Assembly: GCA_900550395.1 (NCBI GenBank)
Contig: URSD01000008.1
Coordinates: 1 to 64,000 of the forward strand
Direction of reading: 5' to 3'
Length of the DNA stretch: 64,000 nucleotides
Source of the DNA: an uncultured Porphyromonadaceae bacterium
GTDB taxonomy: Bacteria > Bacteroidota > Bacteroidia > Bacteroidales > Muribaculaceae
Shown in pieces: positions 37,592 through 47,331 of this stretch. A program made the position numbers and the translations under genes. Numbering within the stretch: the stretch's first letter is position 1; every line of letters begins with the position of its first letter. A model generated the notes under the pieces. That model did not search any database and had not been told where the DNA came from. It worked only from the letters and a program-made list of their open reading frames with translations.

Positions 37592-38719
37592 TTATTCAAT
37601 CGTTATGCGCAGCGGATTGTCGAGGCGGGTGCGGAAGTCGGCGAGGGTCTGTTCCCATGCTTTCATGTCCGGCATGCCGCCTTTGCTCCACGCGCTGCCC
37701 CACCAGTAGGTGTAGTTTTCGCCGCGGGTATAGGGTGCGGGGGCGAGTATGTGGCCGATGGCATCGCCTGCCGGCTCGGCGGAAGGAGTATATTGGAATC
37801 CGGCGGCATCGGGAGCCACGACACCGCAGAAGATGACGCCGTTGCCGTTGGCGGCATTTTCGGTGGAGTCGGCGTATGCCATGAAGCCGTGTTCTGCATC
37901 GAGGGTGTAACCTTCGGGGTTCTGACGGTGAACCACGATGCCGGGAGCTATCTGTGCGCCTGCCGGCAGCTTGCCGTCGAAGCGCACGGTGGTGCGGTTG
38001 AGCCAGCTGCCGCGGTCGAGGGTTATGACGCGGTTTTCGGCTGTGGAGTCGCCGTAGCTCAGCTCTACGGAGAAACGCAGCGGGCCTGCATCAAGAATTT
38101 TGTGCTCCGTGAAGCAGTAGGGATAGACGATGCGTCCTGCCGAGTCGAGCAGGGCTGCGGTGCCTCCGCCGAGAGTGGGACCTACGGCGTAGACGTCCAT
38201 GCCCTCGCCGTGGTCGACGTGGAAGGATATGTGGTTCACGATGTCGTCGTGCATGCGTTTCTCAAGCACGGGAGTGGCGACGGATTTGGTCCAGATGTCG
38301 TAACCGAAGGCGCGCTCGCCCGAAGCCTGGAGCGCGGGGCCGTAGGCACGGTAGGCCGACCGGTCGTTCTCCCAGGCCATGTCGTCCTTGCGCTCGGGGA
38401 AAAGGCGTCCGTAGACCAGGGTGTCGACCGGGGCCGGTGTGCCTTCCACGATGGTGTAGACGGCCGAGTCGCCGGCGGCAGCCGTGGCTGGGAATATGAG
38501 CAGGCTGTCGTGTGTGAGCTGATAGGGCACTTCCTCGTCGCCGAGCATCAGCTTTATCTCTTTGCCGTCGCGCAGCAGGGGCACGTCGGCCGCGGCAACT
38601 TCCACAATTTCGCCGTCGGCGGCTACGGACGAATCGTTATGGACGGTGATGGTATGGGGCCGTTCGGCGCATGAGGCGAGGGTCAGCACGGCGAGAGCGT
38701 TTATAAACAGAGTACGCAT
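37592..38719 (-). CDS. DUF4861-like lipoprotein of a polysaccharide locus
   Basis: A 375-residue lipoprotein with signal peptide and lipobox ending LASC at about residue 17. The body is beta-rich with WENDRSAYRAYGPALQ, FGYDIWTKS and GEGMDVYAVGPTLGGG, which I associate with DUF4861, a family repeatedly found beside pectin, ulvan and glycosaminoglycan lyases. Its biochemical role is not established here. It is divergent from the heparinase-like lyase gene. ATG 38719 is used because an upstream TTG lies in the promoter. Confidence 0.75.
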   Translation of the reverse strand: MRTLFINALAVLTLASCAERPHTITVHNDSSVAADGEIVEVAAADVPLLRDGKEIKLMLGDEEVPYQLTHDSLLIFPATAAAGDSAVYTIVEGTPAPVDTLVYGRLFPERKDDMAWENDRSAYRAYGPALQASGERAFGYDIWTKSVATPVLEKRMHDDIVNHISFHVDHGEGMDVYAVGPTLGGGTAALLDSAGRIVYPYCFTEHKILDAGPLRFSVELSYGDSTAENRVITLDRGSWLNRTTVRFDGKLPAGAQIAPGIVVHRQNPEGYTLDAEHGFMAYADSTENAANGNGVIFCGVVAPDAAGFQYTPSAEPAGDAIGHILAPAPYTRGENYTYWWGSAWSKGGMPDMKAWEQTLADFRTRLDNPLRITIE

Positions 38720-38744
38720 AATCTGATTATTGAGGAAAATTAGG

Positions 38745-38784
38745 TAATTTTGGACGGTAAACCGAATTAACTGGTGCAAATTTA
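38745..38784. promoter_or_regulatory. Interleaved promoters for the DUF4861-like gene and the lyase
   Basis: Plus strand TAATTTTG (38745-38752) drives the lyase gene. Minus strand TAAATTTG (38784-38777) drives the DUF4861-like gene. Each start lies on the near side of the other, so the two transcripts should overlap by roughly 15 nt at their 5' ends. Confidence 0.55.
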
Positions 38785-38800
38785 ATCATAAAAACGCGAA

Positions 38801-40996
38801 ATGAAGGCCAAACTACTCATTTTATCTATAATATGTGTGCTCATGGTGGCCATTCCGGCCGCCGCAGGCAAGAATATCAAGCATCCGTCGCTGCTCTTCA
38901 CTCCCGAACGCGTGGCTGCGGCCAAGAAGGCTGCGGCATCCGACAGCGTGCGCGCTGCAGCCGTGCGCGGCATCATGAAGCGCGCCGACGCAGTTGTGGC
39001 TAAGCCCGACGTGATGAAGATGGAGTACCCCGCACTGGCCTGGCAGTGGACAGGCGGCCGCAAGTATGCCGACGCGCTGCGCTCAATGCTGCTGAAAGTG
39101 GCGGCTACTCCGAGCTGGGCCAATGCCGAGATGATGGCGCGCGACCCGCAGTGGCGCAGCGAGTTGCAGATGGCCCATCGCTCGTTTCAGTGCGCGCTGG
39201 CCTACGATGCGATATACAACTATCTGAGCGCCGCCGACCGCGACACCATAGCCCGCGGACTGTGGCGTCTGGCCGGCGAGCCGCTGCTCGGCGACTGGCT
39301 GCTGGAGCCCTCGCGCATCCACTCTCTCAACAGCATGGGTCACAACTGGTGGACGTCGTGCGTCGGCATGGGCGCCATACTCGCCATGGCTATCGGCAAC
39401 GAAGTGCCGGAAGCCGCCACTGCCGCCGAGGCTGCCGTCGAGGCGCTGCCCGAGTGGTTTGCCTTTGCAGGCGACGCCATTCAGCAGAAGCCCCGCACAT
39501 TCGACCGTGCGGGCGGCATGTACGAGAGCATCAACTATGCCAGCTTCGGCATCACCGAGGCGCTGCTGCTGCGCCTTGCGTGGCTCAACAGCCATCCCGG
39601 CGCCAAGCTTGAGGACATAGAGCAGATGCGTCTGCTGCCCGACTTCTTCGCCCATGTGTCGTACCCGCGCACAGGCATGCTGTACAGTATCAACTTCGGC
39701 GACAGCCACAAGAACGTCACCGGCGAGAGCAGCATGCTGCTGGCCTATGCGATGGGCGTCAAGGACCCCGTCACGCTATGGTACGCCGGGCAGATTGAGG
39801 CCGGTCAGCACCGCGAGGGCATGCCCCTGACCTTCCCGATGGGTCTGCTCTACACCCCCGACCTGAGCAACGCCCCCGCCGAGCCGGCTCTGCCGCTGAG
39901 CAAGCTGTGGAGCGACTTCGGCTGGGCCACCATGCGCGACTCGTGGAAAAGGGATGCACGCATGCTCGCCGTGAAAAGCGGCGCCACCTGGAACCACTCG
40001 CACGCCGACGCCAACTCGCTGATACTCTTCGATAAAGGCGTGGATATAATAAAGGATGCCGGCAACTGCTCCTACGGCAAGCCCGAATACCGCAACTACT
40101 TCTTCCAGAGCGACGCCCACAACGTGGTGAAATTCAACGGCGAAGGTCAGCCGCGCTACCAGCAGTACCACGGCGCGTCGCTGCCCGGTTCGCTGCACAA
40201 TCTGCTGGATGACGGCCACACACGCTACGTTATGGCCGACGGCACCGGTCCCATGTCGCACCTGCTGTCGCGCAATCAGCGCCACTATCTGTGGCTTGGC
40301 GACGTCATCCTCGTCATAGACGACCTGCACAGCCACGAACCCGGCACCTGGGAATGGCTGTGGCATCCCAACGGCGATGTGCGCAAGCGCGGAGGCGACA
40401 TAGAGATAACCAACGGCGAAGCCCGCGCCACTATACGTCCGCTGTATCCGCAGACGCTGGCTCCCAGCAATTTCGTACACGACTATCCCGAGATGCTGTA
40501 CTGGGAGATAAAGACCGCCCCCACCGAGGACCTCAAAGGCACCGAGGAGTACTGGAGCCTGCACCTGCCGGGCACCACCGACCGCGTCAAAGGCGTCACC
40601 GCCATCATCCTCGGCGACCCCAAGGCCGTGAACATCACCCGCCGCGAGGGCAAGGACTGGATAGGCCTGCGCATAGAGCAGGGCGGCAAGGCCACCGATG
40701 TGTACATCAATCAGCTGGCCGACGGGCGTCTGATGCACCTCAACTCCTGGATTGAGGCCGACGGCTGGTCGACCGACGCCTATATGCTCGTCGCAGCTGA
40801 CGGCGGCCGCGACCTCGGAATAATCCACGGCAGTTCGCTGCGACGCGAGGGTAAGCCAGTATTCTCGTCGCTCGCCAAGCTTAACGTGCTGGCCCGCGAG
40901 GTGGGCACATCCCGGCAAAGCGTCGAAGTCTGCGGCCAACCGCGCATGCGCTTCACCCTCGGCGGCAAGAAATATGACATCTCAGATGGTAAATGA
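38801..40996 (+). CDS. Heparinase II/III-family polysaccharide lyase
   Basis: A 731-residue exported lyase acting on uronate-containing glycans by beta-elimination. It has a signal peptide to about residue 22, an alpha/alpha toroid with HSLNSMGHNWWTS (about 180) and GGMYESINYASFG (about 240, candidate catalytic Tyr). The C-terminal beta-sandwich carries WNHSHADANSLILF (about 397) and FFQSDAHNVVKF, the metal and His motifs of the family. The PL subfamily cannot be set by eye. It opens the plus-strand run of GH97 and GH88 genes. Confidence 0.88.
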   Translation: MKAKLLILSIICVLMVAIPAAAGKNIKHPSLLFTPERVAAAKKAAASDSVRAAAVRGIMKRADAVVAKPDVMKMEYPALAWQWTGGRKYADALRSMLLKVAATPSWANAEMMARDPQWRSELQMAHRSFQCALAYDAIYNYLSAADRDTIARGLWRLAGEPLLGDWLLEPSRIHSLNSMGHNWWTSCVGMGAILAMAIGNEVPEAATAAEAAVEALPEWFAFAGDAIQQKPRTFDRAGGMYESINYASFGITEALLLRLAWLNSHPGAKLEDIEQMRLLPDFFAHVSYPRTGMLYSINFGDSHKNVTGESSMLLAYAMGVKDPVTLWYAGQIEAGQHREGMPLTFPMGLLYTPDLSNAPAEPALPLSKLWSDFGWATMRDSWKRDARMLAVKSGATWNHSHADANSLILFDKGVDIIKDAGNCSYGKPEYRNYFFQSDAHNVVKFNGEGQPRYQQYHGASLPGSLHNLLDDGHTRYVMADGTGPMSHLLSRNQRHYLWLGDVILVIDDLHSHEPGTWEWLWHPNGDVRKRGGDIEITNGEARATIRPLYPQTLAPSNFVHDYPEMLYWEIKTAPTEDLKGTEEYWSLHLPGTTDRVKGVTAIILGDPKAVNITRREGKDWIGLRIEQGGKATDVYINQLADGRLMHLNSWIEADGWSTDAYMLVAADGGRDLGIIHGSSLRREGKPVFSSLAKLNVLAREVGTSRQSVEVCGQPRMRFTLGGKKYDISDGK

Positions 40997-41027
40997 TAGT
41001 TTTAGGTATTAGAGTGTAATAGACCGG

Positions 41028-41060
41028 TTGCGTCGGATGTGAATCCGGCGCAATTCTTTT
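41028..41060 (+). terminator. Hairpin terminator between lyase and GH97
   Basis: TTGCG-t-CGGA (41028-41037) pairs with TCCG-g-CGCAA (41044-41053), followed by TTCTTTT. Some readthrough into the GH97 gene is likely. Confidence 0.6.
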
Positions 41061-41121
41061 ATAAAAACATTAGGTAATATGCGCCGTTCAGCCGTATTCA
41101 AGATAAAAGAACTGAAAAAGC

Positions 41122-42972
41122 ATGAATCTACTGGCATTATCAGCGCTGACGGCGTTGTCGCTCGTATCGCCCGACGGCTCGCAGCGCATCGACATACGGC
41201 ATGCGGTGGACCCCGACTCGGTGGCTGCGGTGAGCTACGACGTTTCGTTCCGCGGCCGCCCCGTCGTCACGGGCGGCAGAATGGGACTCGACCTCGACAA
41301 CCGGTCGTGGGAGATGGCGCTGGCGCTGGGCAAGCGTAGCCTCGCCCAGCCCGAACGCTGGATGGACCTTATGCGTCTCGACAGCGTCACTTATCAGCAG
41401 GCCGACACCACGTGGCATCCCCTCTACGGAGAGCGCTCCACGGTGCGCGACCGCTGGAACGGCGGCACACTGCACCTCTCGCGCCACGACGCCTCGAAGT
41501 ACCGCCTCGACATAGAAGTACGAGCCTACGATGAAGGCGTGGCCTTCCGCTACTTCTTTCCGGAGCATCCTGCTGCCGTGTTCCATAAAGTCACCGACGA
41601 CCTCACCACCTACCGCCTGCCCGAGGGCACGATGCTCTGGGCCGAGGAGTGGGCGCAGGCACCCTTCATGCGTGTGAGTCCCGACTCGCTCACGCACCCC
41701 GTGGAGCGCGCACTGACGATTGAATACCCCGGCGGCTACTGGGGCGCGCTGACCGACGCCGACGTCGACGACTGGTGCCTCACGCGCTTCGACTCGCGCG
41801 GCGACGGCACACTCGGCTCCGTGATGTATTCGCCGGTCGACATCGTCACCTATTACGCCACTCCGTGGAAAGTGATAATGGCGGCCGACACGCCCGGACA
41901 GCTGCTTGAGCACAACGATATCGTCCTCAACCTCAACCCGGCCTGCCGGATAGCCGACGCGGAAGAGTGGGTGAAGCCAGGCACCATCATGCGCGAGACC
42001 ACTATCAGCACCGAGGGAGCTATCCGCACTCTTGATTTCTGCGCCGAACACAACATACCCTACATGCTCTTCGACTGGCTGTGGTATCTGCCCTGCACCA
42101 GCCACGACGGCGACGCCACCAAGGTGGTGGACAAGCTCGACATGCCCCGCGTGGTGGAGTACGCCCGCGAGCGCGGCATAGGCATATGGCTCTACGTCAA
42201 CCAGCATGCGCTGATGAAGCAGCAGCGCGAACTGTTCCCGCTACTGCACGAGTGGGGCATAGTCGGCATCAAAAGCGGTTTCGTGCAGTACGCCTCGCAC
42301 CGCTGGGCCACATGGCTGCACGACATGGTGCGCTATGCCGCCGAGAACAGGCTGATGATGAACATACACGACGAGTTCCGTCCCTCAGGCTTCTCGCGCA
42401 CATATCCCAACCTGCTCACCCAGGAGGGCATACACGGCAACGAGGAGTGGCCCGACGCCACCCACAACGTGACGCTGCCCTTCACGCGCATGATCAACGG
42501 CGCCGCCGACTACACGATATGCTACTTCGACAAGCGCCTGCGCAACACGCATGCCCACCAGCTGGCCGCCAGCGTGGTATTCTACTCGCCGTTGCAGACC
42601 ATACTCTGGTACGACACCCCCGCGCGCTACCACGGAGAGCCTGAAATAGAATGGTTCGAACGGCTGCGCACCGTGTGGGACGACTCGCGCGTGCTGTCCG
42701 GCTACCCGGGCGAGCACGTGGTGATGGCACGCCGCAGCGGCGACGACTGGTGGCTCGGAGCCATGACCAACAACGACGCCCGCGACCTCAGCGTCGACTT
42801 CAGTTTCCTGGAGCCGGGCGCCACCTACACCGCCCGCGTGTTTACGGATGACCCTGCCGTCGACACCGCGACCCACGTACGCTGCGCCACACAGAAAATT
42901 ACTTCCGACACAAAAATGTCGCTCAATCTCCAGCCTCGCGGAGGAGCTGCCATGATAATCACAAAAGATTGA
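41122..42972 (+). CDS. Glycoside hydrolase family 97, predicted inverting (SusB-like) type
   Basis: A 616-residue exported alpha-glycosidase. GH97 features include WYLPCTSHDGD-type barrel start, MLFDWLW near residue 315 and HDEFRPSGFSRTYPNLLTQE near 416-435, followed by GNEEWP. In retaining GH97 enzymes an Asp nucleophile sits in a G-K-D-F context. Here that site is GIKSGF (383-388) with Gly386, and Glu377 lies nine residues before it, the spacing I recall for the base Glu of SusB. So an inverting alpha-glucosidase is expected. The signal peptide is short. The next gene follows after 1 bp. Confidence 0.88.
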   Translation: MNLLALSALTALSLVSPDGSQRIDIRHAVDPDSVAAVSYDVSFRGRPVVTGGRMGLDLDNRSWEMALALGKRSLAQPERWMDLMRLDSVTYQQADTTWHPLYGERSTVRDRWNGGTLHLSRHDASKYRLDIEVRAYDEGVAFRYFFPEHPAAVFHKVTDDLTTYRLPEGTMLWAEEWAQAPFMRVSPDSLTHPVERALTIEYPGGYWGALTDADVDDWCLTRFDSRGDGTLGSVMYSPVDIVTYYATPWKVIMAADTPGQLLEHNDIVLNLNPACRIADAEEWVKPGTIMRETTISTEGAIRTLDFCAEHNIPYMLFDWLWYLPCTSHDGDATKVVDKLDMPRVVEYARERGIGIWLYVNQHALMKQQRELFPLLHEWGIVGIKSGFVQYASHRWATWLHDMVRYAAENRLMMNIHDEFRPSGFSRTYPNLLTQEGIHGNEEWPDATHNVTLPFTRMINGAADYTICYFDKRLRNTHAHQLAASVVFYSPLQTILWYDTPARYHGEPEIEWFERLRTVWDDSRVLSGYPGEHVVMARRSGDDWWLGAMTNNDARDLSVDFSFLEPGATYTARVFTDDPAVDTATHVRCATQKITSDTKMSLNLQPRGGAAMIITKD

Positions 42973-42973
42973 T

Positions 42974-44194
42974 ATGAAACGTTTTGAGATATTAGCCCTT
43001 GCTTTTATATCCCTCGTGTCGGGCGCATGTTCAAGCGCCGGAACCGCCGAGCGCGTCAACGCCGATGCCGACCTTGCCTACTGCAACGAGAAAGTGCATG
43101 CCGCCCTCAGTCATCTGCCGGCCGACACCACCGTGATGCCGCGCAATATCGAGGGCACGGCGCACACGTGGGCGTGCCGTCCCGTGTGCGCCCAGGAGTG
43201 GTGCAGCGGCTTCTGGCCCGGCGTGCTGTGGTACGCCTACGAGTACAGCAAGGACCCGGAGGTGCGTGCCGCCGCCGAAAAGGCTACCGTCAGCCTTGCG
43301 CCGATTCTGTCGCAGCCGGTGTTCGACCACGACCTCGGCTTCCTGATATATTGCAGCTACGGCAACGCCTACCGCCTGACCGGCGACGATGCCTACCGCA
43401 GTGCCATAGTCAGCGCCGCCGACTCGCTCGCCACACTCTTCAATCCCACCGCCGGAACCCTGCTGGCATGGCCGCGCCACGTGGCCGACTATGGAGGCCA
43501 CAACACCATCATGGACACCATGATGAACCTCGAGATGCTCTTTTTCGCTGCCAAGCATGGAGGTAACCCCTACTGCTACGACATAGCCGTGCGCCATGCC
43601 GAGACTACCATGAAGCATCACTTCCGGCCCGACGGCAGCTGCTATCATGTGGCTGTCTACGACCTTGACGACGGCCACTTCATGCGCGGCTGCACCCACC
43701 AGGGCTACGCCGACAGCTCGATGTGGGCCCGCGGACAGGCCTGGGCCATTTACGGCTACACGGTTGTCTACCGCGAGACGCGCGACCGTCGCTTCCTCGA
43801 CTTCGCTTGCAAGGTGGCCGATGTGTATCTCGACCGGCTTCCGGAGGACGGTGTGCCTGTGTGGGACTTCGACGACCCACGCGGACTCGATGCGCCGCGC
43901 GATGCATCCGCAGCATGCGTGGTGGCCTCGGCGCTGCTTGAGCTCGAGGGCTACGCCGACGCCGTTCATGCCAAGCGCTACCACGACGCGTCGCGCCACA
44001 TGCTTGCAAGCCTCGCATCCGACAGCTACCGCAGCGGCGACACCAACGACGCTTTCCTGCTGCACAGTACCGGCCACCATCCGGCCGGAAGCGAGATCGA
44101 CGCGTCCATCGTGTACGCCGACTACTACTACATCGAGGCGCTCAACCGCCTGCGCCAGGCTGAGAAGAACGGCAAGTACATAGCCCAGCGTTAA
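42974..44194 (+). CDS. Glycoside hydrolase family 88, unsaturated glucuronyl hydrolase
   Basis: A 406-residue lipoprotein (lipobox SGAC, Cys19) that should hydrate and release the delta-4,5 unsaturated uronic acid left by the lyases. The alpha6/alpha6 barrel carries the two key acids of UGL enzymes, Asp120 in FDHDLGF and Asp181 in IMDTMMNLEML, with SSMWARGQAWAIYGY further on. It lies 1 bp after GH97 and is clearly co-transcribed. Together with two lyases it defines a uronate-containing substrate. Confidence 0.93.
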   Translation: MKRFEILALAFISLVSGACSSAGTAERVNADADLAYCNEKVHAALSHLPADTTVMPRNIEGTAHTWACRPVCAQEWCSGFWPGVLWYAYEYSKDPEVRAAAEKATVSLAPILSQPVFDHDLGFLIYCSYGNAYRLTGDDAYRSAIVSAADSLATLFNPTAGTLLAWPRHVADYGGHNTIMDTMMNLEMLFFAAKHGGNPYCYDIAVRHAETTMKHHFRPDGSCYHVAVYDLDDGHFMRGCTHQGYADSSMWARGQAWAIYGYTVVYRETRDRRFLDFACKVADVYLDRLPEDGVPVWDFDDPRGLDAPRDASAACVVASALLELEGYADAVHAKRYHDASRHMLASLASDSYRSGDTNDAFLLHSTGHHPAGSEIDASIVYADYYYIEALNRLRQAEKNGKYIAQR

Positions 44195-44272
44195 CGTTGT
44201 TAAAAATGTGTTTTACAACACATTGGGCTAATTTTGGTCTTTTTTTCTGAATTTTATTCAAGAATTATTTTA

Positions 44273-44280
44273 TAATTTTG
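44273..44280 (+). promoter_or_regulatory. -7 box of the PUL regulator
   Basis: TAATTTTG, with a start expected near 44285. It is preceded at 44205-44224 by an AATGTGTT/AACACATT hairpin that could be an operator or weak terminator. Confidence 0.6.
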
Positions 44281-44303
44281 CGCGAAAAACGCAAAAAGAC
44301 CGC

Positions 44304-47120
44304 TTGAACAGATTGTTGACATATATTATGTGCCTGCTTTCGGTGCTGCTTATGACAGTTTTCGGGGCAGGTGCGGCCATACCTGACGGTAAGTTCCGCA
44401 GCGTCACCGTATCGAGTCAGCTGCTCGACATGACCGTGAGCTCTGTGTTCCGTGACAGCACGGGCTATGTGTGGCTCGGCAACGGCCTGGGCGTCGACCG
44501 TTTCGACGGCGTGCGCGTGTGCCATTATCCCATCCGCGGCACCGACGCCAAGGACAGGCGCGTCAACGCGCTCGCGCAGATGCCCGGAGGTGACATCTAT
44601 GCCGGCAACGGCGACGGTCTCTGGCGGCTTGCGGCCGGGAGCGACGAGTTCGAGCGCGTAGGCGGAGACTCCGGACGTGCGGTCCAGATGGTCAACGCCC
44701 TGCATCCCGCACCGGACGGCAAGAGCCTTCTCGTAGGCACGACCAACGGGCTGTATCGTTTTGTGCCGGGTACACCGGGTCCCGTACATATGCCGCTTGT
44801 AGACTCCCGTATAGCGGCCGCGTCGAACCGCGTGGCCGACATCGCAATGATGGGCGACACGATCTTCCTTGCAACCGGCGCCGGCGTGGTGATTCTCAAC
44901 GACAGCACATCCATTCTTTACGACTATCCCGTGCCCGTCAACAGCGTGGCCGTGGCCTCCGGGCGGCTTTATCTCGGTACCAGCGACAACGGCCTTGTCA
45001 CCTTCGACATCCGCACCGGCGAGATGAAGCCGTTTGCCGGCATGGACAGTAATGTAATCACCGACGTGGCCTGTGGTCCGGACGGCATTGTGTACGTGGC
45101 GACCGACGGCGCCGGCGTAGCGGCTATCGACCCCTCGGCCGACAGTATAGCCGCGCGTTATACCCATACGCCGGGCCGAGAAGGTTCGCTGGCAAGCAAC
45201 GCCGTGTATGCCGTGTGCCCTGACAGCCACGGGCTGCTGTGGGTGGGATACTACCAGCTCGGCGCCTCGCACACGCTCTACTCGGCCGACGTGTTCTCCA
45301 CCTATGCCGCAGGCGGATTCAACACTGCCGGGCGTGCGGTGCGCGTGGTTTTGCGTCGCGGGCCTTATACGCTGCTCGGCACACGCGACGGCGTCTTCAT
45401 TATCGACGTCAGCGGCGGTGACGATGCCGGCGCTGTCGTGACACATATATGCCAGCCGCGTCTGCGCAGCAATATGATAATATCGGCGGCGTGGTACGAC
45501 GGTCGCTTTGTGGTAGGCACTTACGGCGGGGGCGCCCACGTCATTGACCCGCGCGACGGCTCCGTCGCCGACCTGTCGGTGTCGGGCCACGACTATCCTT
45601 TCCGCCGCGGCCATGTGTTCAGCCTCACGCCGCATCCCGACGGCAGCCTGTGGTGCGGGACGTCGGCCGGCCTCGTGCGCCTGATGCCTGACGGCGGCGA
45701 ACGGCGCTGGACCTACGAGAACAGCCAGTTGCCTCAGGGGAATGTCTACGATGTATTCTTCGACAGCAAGGGCAACGGATGGATATGCACCGAGAACGGT
45801 CTCGCCGTCTACGATCCCGCCCGCGGCACCGTCAGCAGCAGCCTCTTCCCGAAAGGGTTCTTCAACAGCCGCAAGTTCAAGGAGGTGTATCAGGATTCCC
45901 GCGGGCGCCTCTACTTCCTGCCCGAGCATGGACGCATCTACACCAGCAACATGGCAATGACCGAATTCGGCACGCTCGACATGCCCGGCGGCGACGAGAT
46001 AGAGCCGCGTGCCCTCATCGAGGATAACGACGGCTGCATGTGGTTGGCTACGTCGAACGGCATCTTCAGCCGCGAGGCGGGTTCGGCCGACTGGGTGGAG
46101 TTCGGAAGCACCGACGGCGTAGCGTCGCCGCTGTTCATCAACTGCACACCTGTGGCCGACGCCGACGGACGCCTGTGGTTCGGCAATTCCTACGGCCTGC
46201 TTACTGTGCGCCCTCACGAGGCCGGCCACAACATGCACCACAGTTCGTTCAGCCTCAGCCTGAGCGATGTGCTCGTAAACGGCAAGAGCATACGCTCGGC
46301 GGGGTACGCAGCCGCCACTGCCGACGGCGTGTGCCGTGTCAGCCTTCCGCGCCATGCCGGAAGCATCACGCTGCAGCTGACGCCGCTGAACTTCGCCGAC
46401 CCCATGAACCTGCATTATCAGTATCGCCTTGACGGCGGCGAATGGTGCGACCTTGAGCGCGATTTCGACCTGTCGTTCTACGACCTCAGCGGAGGCACCC
46501 ACCGCCTTCAGCTCCGCCAGGCCGGCCGCGACGACACGGAGACGCTGATAGAACTGCATGTGCCGTATCCGACATGGCTGTGGGTATGCCTCGGCCTCGG
46601 GCTGTTGGCCGTGCTGTCGTTCGCTGCGAGCTATATGCTGCACGTTCGCCGCAAGCGCGAAGCGGTTGCGGCGAAGAGGCCGCCGCTGGCTGCGGCTGAG
46701 GCCGCCGCCGACGACGAGGACGACACCCCCGAGGAGGCGAAGCGCAAATACCGCACATACAATATGAACGAGGCCGAGGGCCGCGAAATCTCGGCGCGGC
46801 TCGATAGCATAATGACCGAGAAGAAACCCTACACCGACCCCGAGCTGCATCTGGCCGACCTGGCCGAGCTGGCCGGCGTGTCGGGCCACAGGCTTTCGTT
46901 CTATTTCAGCCAGTATCTCCACGTAAGCTTCTACGACTACGTGAACCGCCGCCGTGTCGACGAGTTCAAGCGTCTGGCCGCTTTGCCGGATGCCGGACGC
47001 TACACTCTCTCGGCTCTTTCGGCCAAGGCCGGATTTAGCAGCCGCACCACCTTCTTCCGTTACTTCAAAAAGGCAGAGGGTATCACGCCGGCCGAGTTCA
47101 TGGAGCGCCTCGGGCGGTAG
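44304..47120 (+). CDS. Membrane-spanning AraC-family PUL regulator (propeller, Y_Y_Y, TM, HTH)
   Basis: A 938-residue regulator. It has a periplasmic double propeller of two-component-regulator type (repeated DSTGYVWLGN, DSHGLLWVG, DSKGNGWICTENG) and a Y_Y_Y domain (about 645-750). A membrane helix (LWVCLGLGLLAVLSFAASYML) and an AraC domain (HLADLAELAGVSGHRLSFYF, GFSSRTTFFRYFKKAEG) follow. Histidine kinase and receiver domains are absent. TTG at 44304 gives the better signal peptide (MNRLLTYIMCLLS). The alternative ATG at 44328 would lack the positive N-region. It most likely controls the surrounding PUL. Confidence 0.85.
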   Translation: MNRLLTYIMCLLSVLLMTVFGAGAAIPDGKFRSVTVSSQLLDMTVSSVFRDSTGYVWLGNGLGVDRFDGVRVCHYPIRGTDAKDRRVNALAQMPGGDIYAGNGDGLWRLAAGSDEFERVGGDSGRAVQMVNALHPAPDGKSLLVGTTNGLYRFVPGTPGPVHMPLVDSRIAAASNRVADIAMMGDTIFLATGAGVVILNDSTSILYDYPVPVNSVAVASGRLYLGTSDNGLVTFDIRTGEMKPFAGMDSNVITDVACGPDGIVYVATDGAGVAAIDPSADSIAARYTHTPGREGSLASNAVYAVCPDSHGLLWVGYYQLGASHTLYSADVFSTYAAGGFNTAGRAVRVVLRRGPYTLLGTRDGVFIIDVSGGDDAGAVVTHICQPRLRSNMIISAAWYDGRFVVGTYGGGAHVIDPRDGSVADLSVSGHDYPFRRGHVFSLTPHPDGSLWCGTSAGLVRLMPDGGERRWTYENSQLPQGNVYDVFFDSKGNGWICTENGLAVYDPARGTVSSSLFPKGFFNSRKFKEVYQDSRGRLYFLPEHGRIYTSNMAMTEFGTLDMPGGDEIEPRALIEDNDGCMWLATSNGIFSREAGSADWVEFGSTDGVASPLFINCTPVADADGRLWFGNSYGLLTVRPHEAGHNMHHSSFSLSLSDVLVNGKSIRSAGYAAATADGVCRVSLPRHAGSITLQLTPLNFADPMNLHYQYRLDGGEWCDLERDFDLSFYDLSGGTHRLQLRQAGRDDTETLIELHVPYPTWLWVCLGLGLLAVLSFAASYMLHVRRKREAVAAKRPPLAAAEAAADDEDDTPEEAKRKYRTYNMNEAEGREISARLDSIMTEKKPYTDPELHLADLAELAGVSGHRLSFYFSQYLHVSFYDYVNRRRVDEFKRLAALPDAGRYTLSALSAKAGFSSRTTFFRYFKKAEGITPAEFMERLGR

Positions 47121-47158
47121 CGCGCACCGCGTGCCGACGGGGCGGTTTTGTTAGTCCG

Positions 47159-47224
47159 GAGTTTCAAAAAATTGAGTGGAACGTGAGTTTCAAAAAATTA
47201 AGCAGCTGATGTTCAGCTGCTTTT
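47159..47224 (+). repeat. Direct repeat pair and terminator after the regulator
   Basis: GAGTTTCAAAAAATT occurs at 47159-47173 and 47185-47199, 26 bp apart. A stem AAGCAGCTGA/TCAGCTGCTT with four Ts follows (about 47199-47224) and should terminate the regulator transcript. The spaced AT-rich boxes resemble an element end, but no transposase is present. Confidence 0.55.
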
Positions 47225-47297
47225 GTGTTTCATATTCCAATAAATTGATTAGCATGTATCTGACCTTGATTTTGTTGCAAAGGGGCGAATCTTGAAA

Positions 47298-47305
47298 TAA
47301 TTTTG
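47298..47305 (+). promoter_or_regulatory. -7 box of the ECF sigma gene
   Basis: TAATTTTG 27 bp before the ATG, with a possible TTG -33 at 47275-47277 (20-bp spacing). Confidence 0.6.
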
Positions 47306-47331
47306 CATCGGAAACAATAGCCACTAATGCC

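Noticed and set aside
44265..46922. Open frame of 885 codons on the minus strand
   Set aside because: It is antisense to the AraC-type regulator, with no recognisable domains or signal peptide.
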